Source: Halodesulfovibrio sp.
Lineage (GTDB): Bacteria; Desulfobacterota; Desulfovibrionia; Desulfovibrionales; Desulfovibrionaceae
Reading direction: 5' to 3'
Assembly (NCBI GenBank): GCA_003252375.1
Contig: QKEJ01000007.1
Span: forward strand, 1-44,625
Length of the DNA: 44,625 bases
Shown: positions 1-7,996 of the stretch, in pieces
Numbering within the stretch: the stretch's first letter is position 1
Layout: every line of letters starts with the position of its first letter
The notes under the pieces: model-generated
Databases searched by the model: none
Told to the model about the DNA's origin: nothing
What the model saw: only the letters and a program-made list of their open reading frames with translations
Program-made: the position numbers and the translations under genes

Positions 1-174
1 GCCGTCATAAAAGCGGATGTCGGCGACGTTGTTGTAGTATGTCGGCCAATGGGTGGTGTTGTTCAAAAACGTCCAGACATCGGCAACGCTCAGCCCTGCG
101 ACGATGACTTCATTGGAACAATAGTTGTCGGTAAAGCCGGGAGTATACTCCTCGGGCCAGATGATGCTTTCCAT
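1..174 (-). CDS. SRPBCC-fold protein, N-terminal part (cut by window edge)
   Basis: The first 58 codons of a minus-strand gene that runs off the left edge. The start ATG is at 172-174, with an AAGGA ribosome site about 9 nt upstream. The protein begins MESIIWPEEYTPGF and continues with a segment of the type V-x-G-L-S-x-x-D-V-W-x-F-L-N-N-T-x-H-W-P-x-Y-Y. This is typical of the first strand and helix of START/polyketide-cyclase (SRPBCC) proteins, which bind small hydrophobic ligands. It lies 75 nt behind the dehydrogenase at 249-1130 on the same strand and is probably in its operon, so under the TetR regulator at 1218. The family call is based on the N-terminus only; substrate and reaction cannot be told. 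Confidence 0.6.
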   Translation of the reverse strand, partial: MESIIWPEEYTPGFTDNYCSNEVIVAGLSVADVWTFLNNTTHWPTYYNNVADIRFYDG

Positions 175-248
175 GAGTGAATCCTTTTATGAGGTTTGTA
201 TGCGCCGCTCTCACAGCGTGTTTGTGGTCTGAAGCTCCGGCTAGACGG

Positions 249-1130
249 TTACACGTCTTTGGAGTTCTTCTCCTTGAGTTCAAGGTAGACAGCGGCCAAA
301 TCCATTTTGCCTTTGCCGTTGTCCCGAGCTGCCGCAAAGGTTGCGTTCGCGATCCCAGCCAATGGCAGTTGCAGCCCGGCTGTGTTAATCGCGTCCGTTA
401 TCAGGCCAAGGTCCTTTGCCATGAGCTCCAGCATGAACTGTGAAGGAAACTCCTGACTGCGGAACATGTCCCTTTTGGTTTGGAACAGGGGGGTGTTCAT
501 GCCGGAGTTGGAAATCAATTCGATGACGGATTCTCGATCCAGCCCGAGCTTCTCCGAAAGGAGCATGGTCTCGCCGATTGCCTGACCTGAGATCCCAAGC
601 AAAAGGTTTATCACCAACTTTGCCGCACTCCCTTTTCCGATTGAACCAAAGGGGATGACCTTTTTCCCGAGTACGCCGAACAACGGCATGAATTCAGTGA
701 GTTCTTGTTCTGCGGCTCCGGCGAGAATGACCAACCCGGCGACGGCAGCAGCCCCGGTCGAACCGGAGACGGGCGCATCCAGATAGTTTCCGCCTCTGGC
801 TGCTACCAGTTGCGCGAAAGCCTCAGACTCACCGGGGGCAATGGTGCTCATGTCGATGATTGTGCGGCCCAGACTCACCCCCGCCAGCACGCCCTCTTCA
901 GCGTTCAAAACATCTTTGATTGCCTCAGCATTCGTCAGCATAAGGAATGTAACATCCGAATGTTCTACGACTTCCTTCGGAGATGCCATGGTCACGGCAC
1001 CCAATTCGACCAACGGTACAGTCTTTTGAGGGGTTCTGTTGTACACATTGACGGCATGACCCGCCTTTATCAGGTTCGACGCCATGATCGAGCCCATTTG
1101 TCCCAACCCTATCCAGCCAATCGTTTTCAT
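249..1130 (-). CDS. NAD(P)-dependent beta-hydroxyacid dehydrogenase family protein
   Basis: A 293-residue member of the 3-hydroxyisobutyrate / 6-phosphogluconate dehydrogenase-like superfamily, which oxidises beta-hydroxyacids or reduces the matching semialdehydes with NAD(P). The N-terminus has the Rossmann fingerprint GLGQMG (residues 8-13), followed by a basic NRTPQK stretch after beta-2 that favours NADP. The substrate-binding DAPVSGSTGAA motif is near residue 118, and the catalytic-lysine region GKGSAAKLVINLLLG is near 165-180. Length is normal for the family. A GGAGGCGAG ribosome site precedes the ATG. The 19-bp palindromic operator at 1182-1200 lies about 50 nt upstream, so the gene is probably repressed by the adjacent TetR protein together with the downstream SRPBCC gene. 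Glyoxylate/succinic semialdehyde reductase-type activity is possible; the substrate is not determined by sequence. Confidence 0.85.
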   Translation of the reverse strand: MKTIGWIGLGQMGSIMASNLIKAGHAVNVYNRTPQKTVPLVELGAVTMASPKEVVEHSDVTFLMLTNAEAIKDVLNAEEGVLAGVSLGRTIIDMSTIAPGESEAFAQLVAARGGNYLDAPVSGSTGAAAVAGLVILAGAAEQELTEFMPLFGVLGKKVIPFGSIGKGSAAKLVINLLLGISGQAIGETMLLSEKLGLDRESVIELISNSGMNTPLFQTKRDMFRSQEFPSQFMLELMAKDLGLITDAINTAGLQLPLAGIANATFAAARDNGKGKMDLAAVYLELKEKNSKDV

Positions 1131-1181
1131 ATCTCGCCTCCATTCAAATCGGTTTGCGCACCGGGTCTTCTGACTTGTCGC

Positions 1182-1200
1182 AATTAGACCGGTCTTATAG
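1182..1200. promoter_or_regulatory. TetR-family operator, copy 1
   Basis: The 19-bp sequence AATTAGACCGGTCTTATAG contains the perfect palindrome AGACCGGTCT (1186-1195). An identical 19-mer occurs at 1808-1826, in front of the tetR gene. This copy lies between the tetR stop and the dehydrogenase start, about 50 nt upstream of the latter. On the minus strand it contains TATAAG and TCTAAT elements that could be -10 boxes, so a bound repressor would block transcription. The core resembles NemR-type operators (TAGACC/GGTCTA halves). Confidence 0.75.
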
Positions 1201-1217
1201 TTCGATGGGTAAAAAAA

Positions 1218-1799
1218 TTACCTTACCAGTACGGTTGCATACATGATGTCCACAAAGTGTCTCAGAGGCTCAACAGAACGCATCACTTTTGCCCGCAGAA
1301 TTGCCCCTTCCCAACCGGAAAGCAGAAAGCTTGCCACGGCCTCGGCATCCAGTTTCTGATTCAGCTCTCCTGCCTGCTGAGCCTCCCGCAAGCATGCCGC
1401 AAAGAGGTTCAGCCAATCACAAAAGACTTCGGCCAGTCGCTCCTGAAAGCGCTCGTTCTGCCCTGCCAGCTCTTGCCCCAGGTTACCGATAAGGCATCCC
1501 TTGGAGAATTTCTCCTCGCCGAGATGCTCAATGCTGTGCTCAAAATAGTTCCTGATACGCTTGAGAGGAGGAAACGTCTGGTCGTCCAAAAAAGAATGAA
1601 GCTTGCTGGCATATTCCTCAGCAAACAGATTAATAACCTCCATACCAAAGTTCTCTTTCGTACCAAAGTGGTGATAGAAAGATCCCTTGGGGACCCCCGC
1701 CGTCTTAAGCACCGAGTCAACGCCTGTAGCTGTGTATCCGGCAAGGGCGACCATTTGCACCCCGGTGGTGATAATCTTTTCTCGTGCGCTTTGTTTCAT
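1218..1799 (-). CDS. TetR family transcriptional repressor
   Basis: A 193-residue regulator. Residues 1-50 form the TetR helix-turn-helix: AREKIITTGVQMVALAGY, then GVDSVLKTAGVPKGSFYHHF, whose KGSFYHHF recognition helix is very typical. The C-terminal two-thirds is the helical ligand-binding and dimer domain and contains the LLSGWEGAILRAKV stretch seen in NemR/AcrR-like members. The start is fixed by the conserved N-terminus. No clear Shine-Dalgarno precedes it, and the best promoter elements lie within about 35 nt of the ATG, so the transcript may be leaderless or nearly so. The identical operators at 1182-1200 and 1808-1826 indicate autoregulation plus control of the downstream dehydrogenase/SRPBCC genes. 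The inducer is unknown; NemR relatives sense electrophiles or quinones. Confidence 0.9.
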   Translation of the reverse strand: MKQSAREKIITTGVQMVALAGYTATGVDSVLKTAGVPKGSFYHHFGTKENFGMEVINLFAEEYASKLHSFLDDQTFPPLKRIRNYFEHSIEHLGEEKFSKGCLIGNLGQELAGQNERFQERLAEVFCDWLNLFAACLREAQQAGELNQKLDAEAVASFLLSGWEGAILRAKVMRSVEPLRHFVDIMYATVLVR

Positions 1800-1807
1800 G
1801 AAGCACT

Positions 1808-1835
1808 AATTAGACCGGTCTTATAGCAATGTCAA
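1808..1835 (-). promoter_or_regulatory. tetR promoter with TetR operator, copy 2
   Basis: The second exact copy of the 19-bp operator (1808-1826, palindrome 1812-1821), 9 nt upstream of the tetR start codon. On the minus strand a perfect -35 TTGACA (1830-1835) precedes it, and TCTAAT (1809-1814) could be the -10 with a 15-nt spacer, putting the operator between the boxes. An alternative -10, TATAAG (1820-1825), would give a leader of about 13 nt. In either case the operator overlaps the promoter, as expected for autorepression. Confidence 0.7.
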
Positions 1836-2146
1836 GACCACCTCAACAATTTTCCTAATCTGCCAAAATATGGCCGCAACCCCGAGTAATTGCATGCTGA
1901 GCCAGCACGTCAAGTGGCGCTCCCTCCGCATTTTAATAACGGGGTTACCCATTCCATGCACAATGAAACGAATATCGTTCCGAGTGGAATCAGAGGATCA
2001 GGCAAGAAGTTGCGAGGAATATGTCTGTCGAAATGCGCATTCCGCGTGTATACTGCCGCAGACCGTATTCCGGAGTTCGGCAGATACTGCCCCCCTTCCG
2101 ACGCCGGACGCGCATGAACACATACAACCCAACAAGGTGGAGATGC
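1836..2146. other. Intergenic region between divergent tetR and the DUF362 gene
   Basis: About 310 nt with no convincing gene. It must hold the promoter of the DUF362 gene, but no clear -35/-10 pair was seen. A short inverted repeat, TTCC-GAGT-GGAA, lies near 1977-1990. The open frame can be extended upstream to 2021, but that stretch is Arg/Pro-rich and lacks a ribosome site, so it is treated as non-coding. Confidence 0.5.
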
Positions 2147-3280
2147 ATGGAAAAAGCCAAGGTGTACTTCACGGATTTTCGTACCAAGGCCTTTGGTGAC
2201 GGGCTCCCGACCAAACTGCAGAAGATGATCAAGAAGGCCGGAATCGGCAGCATAGATATGGACGGGCGGTTCGTCGCCATCAAGCTGCATTTCGGCGAAC
2301 TCGGCAACATCAGCTACCTGCGCCCCAACTATTCCCGGGCCATCGTGGACCTCGTCAAGAAACTGGGCGGCAAGCCCTTCCTTACCGACTGCAACACCAT
2401 GTACCCGGGCAGCCGCAAGAACGCCCTGGAACACATGGAATGCGCCTGGCAGAACGGCTTTACCCCGCTGACCGTGGGCTGCCCCATCATCATCGGTGAC
2501 GGCCTGAAGGGTACGGACGACATCGAGGTACCCGTCGTGGGCGGCGAATACGTGGAAAAAGCCAAGATCGGCCGGGCCGTTATGGACGCGGACGTGTTTA
2601 TCAGCCTGACCCACTTCAAGGGCCACGAAATGACCGGCTTTGGCGGCGCCATCAAGAACATCGGCATGGGCTGCGGCTCCCGCGCGGGCAAGACGGAACA
2701 GCACAGCAACGGCAAGCCGAACATTGACGAGGCAAAATGCGTGGGCTGCAAGGCCTGCCTGAAGGAATGCGCCAACGACGCCCTCTCGTTCAATCCCGAG
2801 ACCAAGAAGACCATCATCAACCACGATAACTGTGTAGGCTGCGGCCGCTGCCTCGGTGCGTGCAACTTCGATGCGATCGCCTTTGCCTTCGACGCTGCCG
2901 TGGGCATGCTGAACCGCAAGATGGCCGAATACACCAAGGCGGTTGTGGACGGCCGTCCGCACTTCCACATCTCGCTCATTGTGGATGTTTCCCCCAACTG
3001 TGACTGTCACGGGGAAAATGACGTGCCCATCCTCCCCAACATCGGCATGTTCGCCTCCTTTGACCCGCTGGCGCTGGATCAGGCCTGCGTGGACGCCTGC
3101 ATGAAGGCCAAGCCGCTTCCCGGCAGCCAGCTGGCCGAGAATCTGGCCAAGCCCGGCTTCGTGGATCACCACGACCACTTCGCCAACTCCCGCCCGGAAT
3201 CCGAATGGCGCACCTGCCTTGAGCATGCCGAAAAGATCGGTCTGGGAACACGGGAATATGAACTGATCAAGGTCAAGTAG
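2147..3280 (+). CDS. DUF362 domain 4Fe-4S binding protein
   Basis: A 377-residue cytoplasmic protein with no signal peptide. Residues 1-190 are a DUF362 domain (KLHFGELGN, an F-L-T-D-C-N-T segment, and the H-F-K-G-H-E-M-T-G-F-G-G-A-I-K-N-I-G-M-G-C region). Then come two 4Fe-4S ferredoxin motifs, CVGCKACLKEC and CVGCGRCLGAC, spaced as in bacterial 8Fe-8S ferredoxins. The C-terminus returns to DUF362 sequence. The start at 2147 is chosen because AAGGTGGAG lies 5 nt upstream and homology begins at MEKAKVYFTDF. The family is common in anaerobes and is presumed to transfer electrons, but no reaction has been assigned. It stands alone and ends in a strong terminator. Confidence 0.88.
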   Translation: MEKAKVYFTDFRTKAFGDGLPTKLQKMIKKAGIGSIDMDGRFVAIKLHFGELGNISYLRPNYSRAIVDLVKKLGGKPFLTDCNTMYPGSRKNALEHMECAWQNGFTPLTVGCPIIIGDGLKGTDDIEVPVVGGEYVEKAKIGRAVMDADVFISLTHFKGHEMTGFGGAIKNIGMGCGSRAGKTEQHSNGKPNIDEAKCVGCKACLKECANDALSFNPETKKTIINHDNCVGCGRCLGACNFDAIAFAFDAAVGMLNRKMAEYTKAVVDGRPHFHISLIVDVSPNCDCHGENDVPILPNIGMFASFDPLALDQACVDACMKAKPLPGSQLAENLAKPGFVDHHDHFANSRPESEWRTCLEHAEKIGLGTREYELIKVK

Positions 3281-3311
3281 CAAAGCCCCCGCACATAGCA
3301 ACGCGAACATC

Positions 3312-3355
3312 GCTCCCGGCAGCTATCCGCAAGGATACGCCGGGAGCTTTTTTTT
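3312..3355 (+). terminator. Rho-independent terminator after the DUF362 gene
   Basis: Stem GCTCCCGGC / GCCGGGAGC (3312-3320 / 3339-3347), with an inner TATCC-GCAA-GGATA extension, followed directly by eight T residues (3348-3355). Confidence 0.93.
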
Positions 3356-3377
3356 GGTCCTCTCCCACCCCCGAGAC

Positions 3378-3391
3378 ATTTTCCGGAAAAT
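3378..3391. promoter_or_regulatory. 14-bp perfect palindrome upstream of the RND operon
   Basis: ATTTTCCGGAAAAT is its own reverse complement. It lies 18 bp before the tandem repeat at 3409 and about 140 bp upstream of the efflux adaptor gene. It could be an operator for a second regulator; none in the window can be matched to it. Confidence 0.35.
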
Positions 3392-3408
3392 CCGGCCACC
3401 GCTGCGAG

Positions 3409-3456
3409 GTTAACCCCCCGTTAACCCCGGCAGGGCGTAGCGTCCCTCCATATTCA
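3409..3456 (+). promoter_or_regulatory. Tandem 11-bp-period response-regulator box and RND operon promoter
   Basis: GTTAACCCC occurs twice (3409-3417 and 3420-3428) with an 11-bp period, the arrangement recognised by PhoB/OmpR-type regulators. A possible -10 (CATATT 3449-3454, or TATTCA 3451-3456) lies about 20 bp downstream, so the repeats take the place of a -35 box, as in PhoB-activated promoters. The only OmpR-family regulator in the window is encoded in this same cluster (7997-8677). The repeats are plain in the sequence; the assignment to that regulator is inference. Confidence 0.5.
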
Positions 3457-3528
3457 TCATGTCATCAGGCAACTTCGGGCAACGATCCCGACCATACAAC
3501 GCGCCGCAAGGCATGCAGGAGAGAGACG

Positions 3529-4713
3529 ATGTTGATATATGCAAACAGATTATTGGCTGTGGCGGCTGCAGTTCTCATGGCCCTTGCCGCAGGCGGCTGC
3601 GGCAGCGACGAACCGGTTCAGGCCCAGACCCGCACCGTGCAGCCGGCACAGGTGGAAATTGCCCCCGTACAGGCAGTCCGCTTTGACAAGGTCATTGACC
3701 TGCCCGGGCGCATTGCCGCCCGCCGTGTGGCCGAGGTGCGCGCCCGTGTTGCGGGCATCATCCTCAGCCGCGATTTCGAGGAAGGCAGCCAGGTGACCAA
3801 GGGGCAGATCCTGTTCCACATAGATCCCGCCCAGTTCAACGCCGCCCTGGCACAGGCAAAGGCCGACCTCGCCAAGGCGGAAGCCAGCATGGCCGACCTC
3901 AAGGCCATTGCCACCCGGTACAGCAAGCTGGTGCAGACCAAGTCGATCAGCCAGCAGGAATATGACACGGCGTACACCAACTATCAGGCTGCGGAAGCAA
4001 CCCGCAACGCCGCCGTGGCGGCCGTGAAGACGGCGCAGCTGAATCTCGACTACGCCACGGTCACCGCCCCCATCTCGGGAAGAATAGGCCGGGCCGCCGT
4101 TACCGAAGGCGCGCTGGTGGGCGAGGGCGAGGCCACCCTGCTGGCCACCATCCAGCAATTGGACCCGATCTATGCCGACATCAGCCAACCGGTTTCCGAA
4201 TATCTCAAGCTCAAGGCCGCCATGAATGATGCGCTGGAGAGCGGAAAGAACGCACAGGTGAGTATTGAGCTGGAAAATCCCCGTTACACGGTCAACGGCA
4301 AGCTCCTGTTCTCCGACATCACCGTGGACCAGGATACCGACCAGATTTCCCTGCGCAGCGAATTCCCCAACCAGGACGGCATGCTCCTGCCGGGCATGTA
4401 CGTGCGCATCCGCATTGCCCTTGCCGCAGATGCACAGGCCATCTTCGTGCCGCAGCGGGCCGTGCTTCGCAAGGTCGATGGTTCTCCGTATGTCTTCGTG
4501 GTGTCCGACCAGAACATTGCCCACGCCCGTGCCGTACAGACCGGAGACATGCAGGGCAGCAACTGGCAGATAACGACGGGCATTGTACCGGGTGAACAGC
4601 TCGTCGTGAACGGCGTGGACAAGGTACGGGAAGGCGCTCCTGTCGCGGCCAAGACGCCGGTAGCCGGGACGGTCTCCGCATCCGGCAACGCCAACGCAAA
4701 CGGCACGCTCTAG
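3529..4713 (+). CDS. RND efflux periplasmic adaptor (membrane fusion lipoprotein), AcrA/MexA-like
   Basis: A 394-residue adaptor that links the inner-membrane pump to an outer-membrane channel. A signal peptide (residues 1-23) ends in a lipobox-like AAGGC with Cys24 as the probable lipidation site. Then come a barrel-sandwich/lipoyl half (PGRIAARRVAEVRARVAGII), a coiled-coil hairpin of about 75 residues rich in Ala/Lys/Gln, a second lipoyl half (LDYATVTAPISGRIGRA), and beta-barrel and membrane-proximal domains (LLPGMYVRIRI; FVPQRAVLR). A GGAGAGA ribosome site precedes the ATG. The permease gene follows after 22 nt. No TolC-like gene is present, so the outer-membrane partner must lie elsewhere. 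Two-component genes follow the permease. Confidence 0.93.
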   Translation: MLIYANRLLAVAAAVLMALAAGGCGSDEPVQAQTRTVQPAQVEIAPVQAVRFDKVIDLPGRIAARRVAEVRARVAGIILSRDFEEGSQVTKGQILFHIDPAQFNAALAQAKADLAKAEASMADLKAIATRYSKLVQTKSISQQEYDTAYTNYQAAEATRNAAVAAVKTAQLNLDYATVTAPISGRIGRAAVTEGALVGEGEATLLATIQQLDPIYADISQPVSEYLKLKAAMNDALESGKNAQVSIELENPRYTVNGKLLFSDITVDQDTDQISLRSEFPNQDGMLLPGMYVRIRIALAADAQAIFVPQRAVLRKVDGSPYVFVVSDQNIAHARAVQTGDMQGSNWQITTGIVPGEQLVVNGVDKVREGAPVAAKTPVAGTVSASGNANANGTL

Positions 4714-4735
4714 CATAACCAAACGGAACACGCAC

Positions 4736-7700
4736 ATGTCCAGATTCTTCATCGACAGACCGAATTTCGCGTGGGTGGTCGCCCTGTTCATCTCGCTGGC
4801 CGGCATACTGGCCATTCCGAGCATGGCCGTGGAAAAATTTCCGCAGGTGGCTCCCCCGCAGATCAACATCACGGCAACCTATCCGGGCGCCTCCGCAGAC
4901 ACGCTCAACGACTCCGTGGTCAGCCTCATTGAGGAAGAGCTCAACGGGGCCAAGGGACTGCTCTACTACGAATCCACCAGCAGCTCCACCGGGTCCGCAT
5001 CCATATCCGTAACCTTCCAGCCCGGCACGGACCCGGACCTTGCACAGGTGGACGTGCAGAACCGCCTCAGCAAGGCAGAATCCCGCCTGCCCCAGTCGGT
5101 CATCGACCAGGGGCTGGAAGTCGAACAGGCCAACTCGGGCTTCCTGATGATCTACGCCCTGCGCTACAAGGAAGGGGGCGAACAGAAGGACAAGCAGACG
5201 CTCGCAGACATCATGGCCCGTTCCGTGAACAACGAGGTCCGGCGTGTGGATGGGGTCGGCTCCCTGCGCTTCTTTGCAGCGGAAAGCGCCATGCGCGTCT
5301 GGGTCAATCCGCAACGGCTGCTGAGCTATGGTCTGTCCATTGTGGACGTCAACCAGGCCATTGCCGCGCAGAACATTCTGGTTCCGGCCGGGAGCTTCGG
5401 CGGACGCCCCGTGGCCTCGGATCAGGAGGTCATGGCCACCTTTCAGGTACGCGGCATGCTGGAAACGCCCGAGGAATTCGGGCACATCCTGCTGCGCGCC
5501 AACAAGGACGGCTCCACCGTGCATCTTTCCGATGTGGCCAAGATAGAAATCGGTCCCGAGTCTTACAGCTCCGAATCCCGCCTCAACGGCATCGCCACGG
5601 CAGCCGCAGCCGTACAGCTTGCTCCCGGCGCCAACGCGCTGGAAACCGTGGAACGGGTGCGGGCCCGGCTGGATGAACTGTCCGTCTCCCTGCCCCCGGA
5701 CGTGGAATTCTTCATCCCGCTTGATACGTCCAGCTTCGTGGACGCAGCCATCGAAAAGGTGGTGCACACCCTGCTCGAAGCCGTGGTGCTGGTCTTTCTC
5801 GTCATCTTCCTCTTTCTGCAGAACATCCGCTACACGGTCATCCCCACCATTGTCGTGCCGGTATGCGTGCTGGGGGCCTTCGGGGTCATGGCCGCGCTCG
5901 GGTTCTCCATCAACATGATGACCATGTTCGGCATGGTGCTGGCCATCGGCATCCTTGTGGACGACGCCATCGTGGTCGTCGAAAACGTGGAACGCATCAT
6001 GGCCACGGAAGGCCTTGCGCCACGGGAGGCCACCATCAAGGCCATGCAGCAGATATCCGGGGCCATCGTGGGTATTACTCTCGTCCTCTCGGCCGTCTTC
6101 TTTCCCCTCGGTTTCATGAGCGGCTCCGTCGGAGTCATCTACCGGCAGTTCGCCGTTTCTGTCGCCGTCTCCATTCTCATCTCCGGCTTTCTGGCGCTGA
6201 CCATGACTCCCGCGCTGTGCGCCACCATCCTGCGCCCGGTCGCCAGGGGACACCATGACAGCCAGTCAGGCCTCTTCGGCTGGTTCAACCGCTCCTTCGA
6301 CAACATGGGCTCGCGCTACGAGCGCATCACGGGCAGCCTGGTCACCCGCTCCGCCAGGGTCATGCTCATCTATGTCGGACTGCTGACCGTGCTCGGCATC
6401 GGCTATCTGCGCCTTCCCGAGTCCTTCGTGCCCACGGAGGACCAGGGAAACATGTTCGTCAGCATCCAGCTTCCTCCCGGCTCCACCTATTCACGCACCC
6501 TTGCCGTGGTGAAGGATGTGGAGGACTACTTCAAGTCCCGTCAGGCCATCGATGGGGCCATTACCGTTCTCGGCTTCAGTTTCTCCGGTCAGGGCGAGAA
6601 TGCCGCAATGGGCATCCCCCGGTTCAAGGATTGGTCGGAGCGCGGTGAGGGACAGTCGGCGCAGGAAGAGGTGGCCATGGCCAACCGCGTCCTGTCGCAG
6701 AACACCGATGGACGCATCTTTGCCGTGAACCCGGCTCCGGTGGACGGCCTTGGGCATACGGGCGGCTTTGCCCTGCGCCTGCAGGACAGGGGCAATGTGG
6801 GCCGCGCCAAGCTGAGTGAGGCAATGGGCATGGTGCTGGCCAAGGCCAACGCCTCACCCGTCATTGCATACGCCCGCATGGAAGGCCTCCCGGACGCCCC
6901 GCAGTTCCGGCTGGAGGTCAACCGCGAAAAGGCCGAAACCCTCGGCGTGGATTTCTCCGACATCAAGACCGTGCTCTCCAGCGCCTATGGCTCCAGCATG
7001 GTTGCGGACTTCGTCAATGCCGGCCGGGTGCAGCGCATAGTAATCCAGGCCGACGCGGAAAGCAGGAAGGGCCCGGAAACCCTGGAAAGCCTGTATGTCC
7101 CCAACAGCAGCGGCGGCCAGGTACCCCTGACCTCGCTCATCAGTACGTCGTGGGAGACCGGCCCGGTCCAGATTGCCCGGTACAACGGGTACAACGCCTA
7201 CATGCTCACGGGGGATTCCGCTCCGGGCTACAGCTCGGGCGCGGTCATGACCGAGCTTGAGACGATCATGCAGGACCTGCCGCAGGGCATCGGCTACGAG
7301 TGGACCGGCCTCTCCTATCAGGAGCAGTTTGCCGGAGCCCAGGCCCCCAGGCTCTTTGCGCTGGCCCTGCTGGTGGTCTTCCTGCTGCTCGTTGCCCTGT
7401 ATGAAAGCTGGTCCATTCCCCTCTCGGTCATGCTCATCGTGCCCATCGGCGCATTGGGCGCGGTGGGCGCCGTCACAGTGGCGGGCATGAACAACGACGT
7501 CTTCTTCAAGGTCGGCCTGATCACCATCATCGGCCTGGCTGCCAAGAACGCCATCCTCATCGTGGAAGTGGCCAAGCAGTTCCATGACGAGGGCTTCAGC
7601 CTCATGGAAGCGGCAACCAAAAGCGCGCGCCTGCGGTTCCGGCCCATCATCATGACGTCCATGGCCTTCATCCTCGGCGTCATCCCGCTGGCCATCGCCA

Positions 7701-7885
7701 ACGGCGCTGGGGCCGCCAGCCAGCGCGCCATCGGCACCGGCGTCATCGGCGGCATGCTCAGCGCAACGCTCCTCGGCATCCTCTTCGCCCCCGTGTTCTT
7801 TGTCTGGGTTCTCTCCCTTGTGCAACGAATGCGCGGACGACGGACGGCCCCACAAGCGCTGTCCCCCGCCACCACGGAACAATAG
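4736..7885 (+). CDS. RND multidrug efflux permease, HAE1 family (AcrB-like)
   Basis: A 1049-residue proton-driven inner-membrane transporter, the normal length for the hydrophobe/amphiphile efflux-1 family. It begins SRFFIDRPNFAWVVALFISL and has the periplasmic porter segment NITATYPGASADTLNDSV. The TM4 proton-relay aspartates are D409 and D410 in GILVDDAIVVVE, and the TM10 lysine is K937 in GLAAKNAILIVEVA. The two halves are homologous, with 12 predicted membrane helices and two large periplasmic loops. It pairs with the adaptor at 3529-4713. The HAE1-type residues argue for organic compounds (drugs, bile salts, solvents) over metals, for which the heavy-metal HME subfamily carries different TM4 residues. 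The two-component system at 7997-9962 probably controls it. Confidence 0.95.
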   Translation: MSRFFIDRPNFAWVVALFISLAGILAIPSMAVEKFPQVAPPQINITATYPGASADTLNDSVVSLIEEELNGAKGLLYYESTSSSTGSASISVTFQPGTDPDLAQVDVQNRLSKAESRLPQSVIDQGLEVEQANSGFLMIYALRYKEGGEQKDKQTLADIMARSVNNEVRRVDGVGSLRFFAAESAMRVWVNPQRLLSYGLSIVDVNQAIAAQNILVPAGSFGGRPVASDQEVMATFQVRGMLETPEEFGHILLRANKDGSTVHLSDVAKIEIGPESYSSESRLNGIATAAAAVQLAPGANALETVERVRARLDELSVSLPPDVEFFIPLDTSSFVDAAIEKVVHTLLEAVVLVFLVIFLFLQNIRYTVIPTIVVPVCVLGAFGVMAALGFSINMMTMFGMVLAIGILVDDAIVVVENVERIMATEGLAPREATIKAMQQISGAIVGITLVLSAVFFPLGFMSGSVGVIYRQFAVSVAVSILISGFLALTMTPALCATILRPVARGHHDSQSGLFGWFNRSFDNMGSRYERITGSLVTRSARVMLIYVGLLTVLGIGYLRLPESFVPTEDQGNMFVSIQLPPGSTYSRTLAVVKDVEDYFKSRQAIDGAITVLGFSFSGQGENAAMGIPRFKDWSERGEGQSAQEEVAMANRVLSQNTDGRIFAVNPAPVDGLGHTGGFALRLQDRGNVGRAKLSEAMGMVLAKANASPVIAYARMEGLPDAPQFRLEVNREKAETLGVDFSDIKTVLSSAYGSSMVADFVNAGRVQRIVIQADAESRKGPETLESLYVPNSSGGQVPLTSLISTSWETGPVQIARYNGYNAYMLTGDSAPGYSSGAVMTELETIMQDLPQGIGYEWTGLSYQEQFAGAQAPRLFALALLVVFLLLVALYESWSIPLSVMLIVPIGALGAVGAVTVAGMNNDVFFKVGLITIIGLAAKNAILIVEVAKQFHDEGFSLMEAATKSARLRFRPIIMTSMAFILGVIPLAIANGAGAASQRAIGTGVIGGMLSATLLGILFAPVFFVWVLSLVQRMRGRRTAPQALSPATTEQ

Positions 7886-7892
7886 AGACCAT

Positions 7893-7922
7893 GCGGCACG
7901 CTTCCGGGCGTGCCGCGTTCTT
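7893..7922 (+). terminator. Hairpin terminator after the RND permease
   Basis: Stem GCGGCACGC / GCGTGCCGC (7893-7901 / 7908-7916) with a 6-nt loop, followed by GTTCTTCC. The T-tract is poor, so partial read-through into the response regulator is possible. Confidence 0.6.
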
Positions 7923-7996
7923 CCGTTCACAGGGCCATGACACACCACGCCCTTCCGGTGTATGCTACGATGCGCTTGCAACAAAAGGACGCGACA

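Noticed and set aside
1910..3310. Long minus-strand frame opposite the DUF362 gene
   Set aside because: A shadow of the high-GC coding strand: no family motifs, and the plus strand has clear ferredoxin motifs.
4319..6256. 645-codon minus-strand frame opposite the RND genes
   Set aside because: His/Gly/Asp-rich shadow translation of the conserved RND genes; no ribosome site.
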